From NCBI GenBank assembly GCA_051747265.1, contig JBNJFY010000003.1, positions 434,001-498,000 of the forward strand: a stretch of DNA of 64,000 nt, given 5' to 3'. Positions within the stretch are counted from its first letter, which is position 1, and every line of letters starts with the position of its first letter. This document shows, piece by piece, positions 62,668 through 64,000 of the stretch. The stretch is from JBNJFY01 sp051747265. Lineage in GTDB: Bacteria > Bacteroidota > Rhodothermia > Balneolales > Balneolaceae. The notes under the pieces were generated by a model, which saw only the letters and a program-made list of their open reading frames with translations, searched no databases and was not told the origin of the DNA. The position numbers were made by a program, and so were the translations under genes.

Positions 62668-63194
62668 CTTTGTTTACGTTGTCGCTTATACTCCTCATTG
62701 GAGAGAAGCCCCTGTTGCCATAAGCCGGTTAAATAATTGACACGCTCCATTTCGCCTGGCGAAGTCTCCGGCTGGCGAGGCGCTGATTTTTCCTTTTCTT
62801 TTAACAGGCGTCTTCGGTGAGCAGCCGCTTTTTTGATCATATCAGCCAATTCCCGCGGATGAGGTTGCCCCAACAGGGTCGCTCGACGATCAGGAGTGAT
62901 GATCTCCAGAATTCCTACCTTGGTTTTCTGGTCAATCCATCGTTGCTTTACACGTACGCTTTGAATGTTTTCCAGGTCAATGCGCTCTGAATAATTTTGA
63001 TCCTGGAGTTCAATGGATTGATCGGTGATCAGATAGCGGTACTGATGTTGTTTGCGCCAAATCCACCACAGAGCAATGATACCCAACCCAAAGACCGGTA
63101 TGAATAAAACGGCAGCCAGGTAACGCCAAAAAAAGTGTTTCCAGTTTGGGCGAAGTACTTTGGATTTCTGCTGTTGTTGAGAAGATGATGCCAT
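62664..63194 (-). CDS. Bacterial PH-domain membrane protein with C-terminal SHOCT motif
   Basis: 176 residues. One long hydrophobic hairpin (about 24-47) is followed by a bPH-type domain (YRYLITDQSIELQDQ, IDLENIQSVRVKQ) and a charged linker, ending in the SHOCT-like GLWQQGLLSNEEYKRQR. SHOCT is a short oligomerisation motif. The function is unknown. Confidence 0.85.
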   Translation of the reverse strand: MASSSQQQQKSKVLRPNWKHFFWRYLAAVLFIPVFGLGIIALWWIWRKQHQYRYLITDQSIELQDQNYSERIDLENIQSVRVKQRWIDQKTKVGILEIITPDRRATLLGQPHPRELADMIKKAAAHRRRLLKEKEKSAPRQPETSPGEMERVNYLTGLWQQGLLSNEEYKRQRKQS

Positions 63195-63478
63195 ATTAAT
63201 TACTGGAGATATTTATTTCAGTAGAAGCACCAAGGTAAAAAATGAGATTATCCCTGAAAAGGTTCCGAAATATCTAAACACCAAGATTGATTTCTATCTT
63301 CCTGAAAATTAGGAGGTTAATCGCAATGGAACATGCCGAATTTTAATTTTGGGTTGGCCCCCGACAAAATATCTTAAAAAAGCCCACCATAAATCGTATA
63401 TTTGTGCGTTTAGCAACCTTCGAATTTCATTGGAAATACCGATCGTCATCGGTCATTAAAAAGTAGGGTAATAATAAC
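63195..63478. other. 284-bp divergent intergenic region with a candidate promoter for ccmC
   Basis: TATATTTG at 63397-63404 matches the Bacteroidota -7 box and is 75 bp before the ccmC-like start. The hairpin ACCGAT-CGTC-ATCGGT (63438-63453) lies in the predicted leader. No further gene is seen. Confidence 0.45.
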
Positions 63479-64000
63479 GTGAAGTGGTGGAAATACGCCG
63501 TAGCAATCTGGATGACCGTGGTTATTGTCGCCGGTTTTCTAATTCAGATTCCTTATATCCCCATCCTGGAGCAAACCGCACGCAATTTGTTTCTCCATGT
63601 TCCTATGTGGTTTACCATGATGGTCACCTTCGCTACGGGATTCGTGCACAGTGTTCGATATCTGAACGATCCACAGCCTTATACTGATATTCAGGCCTCG
63701 GCCTCTACCAATGTGGGGTTGATTTTTGGAATATGTGGTTTGCTAACCGGTTCTTTGTGGGCACGTTTTACCTGGGGAACGTGGTGGACTTTTGCCGAGC
63801 CCAAAATGAATTTGGCCGCGTTGGCGATGATGATTTACGTAGCCTATTTCGTGTTGCGAAGTGCTTTCGACGACCCCGAGCGTCGAGCTAAAATCTCCGC
63901 GGTATACAATGTATTCGCGGCTACCACCATACCTTTTCTGCTATATATCATCCCCCGCCAATTACAGAGTTTGCATCCTGGGGCAGAAGGGAATCCGGCA
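63479..64000 (+). CDS. CcmC/CcsA-type heme transporter subunit (3' end outside window)
   Basis: The frame opens at GTG 63479, with AGTAGGG (63462-63468) upstream, and is open to the window end (174 codons). Several membrane helices are visible, as is LFLHVPMWFTMMV and a tryptophan-rich segment WGTWWTFAEPKMN where CcmC proteins carry the WWD-type heme-handling signature. CcmC presents heme for cytochrome c maturation. The Asp of the canonical motif is replaced by Ala-Glu, which may be a lineage form. Downstream ccm genes are expected. Confidence 0.8.
   Translation, partial: MKWWKYAVAIWMTVVIVAGFLIQIPYIPILEQTARNLFLHVPMWFTMMVTFATGFVHSVRYLNDPQPYTDIQASASTNVGLIFGICGLLTGSLWARFTWGTWWTFAEPKMNLAALAMMIYVAYFVLRSAFDDPERRAKISAVYNVFAATTIPFLLYIIPRQLQSLHPGAEGNPA

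Overview
The window looks like chromosome of a member of the Balneolota/Rhodothermota side of the FCB (Bacteroidota) group. The clues are the C-terminal sorting domain with an NYPNPFNP motif on the giant surface protein, many lipoproteins with a Cys lipobox, acidic protein composition that suggests a mildly halophilic or marine lifestyle, and Bacteroidota-like promoter boxes of the TAnnTTTG type. This placement is inference from gene content; no rRNA or tRNA gene is visible. I see no prophage, CRISPR array or complete insertion sequence.

Layout: (1) 1-6.9 kb is the 3' part of a very large modular secreted protein (FG-GAP, cadherin-like, GLUG, propeller-like, TIG and BspA-like repeats, type A sorting domain). 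(2) 7.5-14.8 kb is a proteostasis and envelope run: ftsH, a Lon-like protease with a degenerate ATPase site, a universal stress protein, an M23 peptidase and a CPBP membrane protease. (3) 14.8-17.9 kb holds a 2OG-Fe(II) oxygenase, an orphan iron-type binding lipoprotein and a patatin-like lipase. The last two diverge from a perfect 10-3-10 palindrome. (4) 17.9-18.6 kb is a decayed BON-domain lipoprotein gene interrupted by a 129-bp MITE-like element; a second copy lies at 38.2 kb, and both have 5-bp target duplications. (5) 18.7-28.4 kb holds a methyl-accepting protein, an M28 peptidase, a divergent pair of membrane-anchored helical-repeat proteins, a peptidase/propeller/barrel outer-membrane protein, yihY and a class V aminotransferase. 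(6) 28.5-35.2 kb holds a probable unlisted 46-residue ORF, alaS and pyruvate dehydrogenase E1 alpha, E1 beta and E2. (7) 35.2-41.8 kb holds REP-like repeats, a subtilisin, a DUF2059-like protein, an NlpE-like lipoprotein and dTDP-rhamnose genes rfbD-rfbC-rfbB (rfbA absent). (8) 41.9-42.6 kb is a small nucleotidyltransferase cassette that is breaking down. (9) 42.6-64 kb is mostly housekeeping: PP-loop ATPase, EVE protein, M14 peptidase, dCTP deaminase, rsmE, a tail-specific protease, hslUV, rng, murA with a biotin carrier, an ArsC-like protein, dut, an MFS transporter, an AraC regulator, a DinB protein and the start of a ccmC-like gene.

The genes suggest a strong investment in protein quality control (FtsH, Lon-like, HslUV, tail-specific protease), secreted peptidases (S8, M28, M14, M23 and a gluzincin-barrel protein) and dUTP metabolism (dCTP deaminase plus dUTPase). 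The best candidates for something undescribed are the MITE family, the divergent helical-repeat membrane pair, the palindrome shared by the iron-binding lipoprotein and the patatin gene, and the small ORF ahead of alaS.
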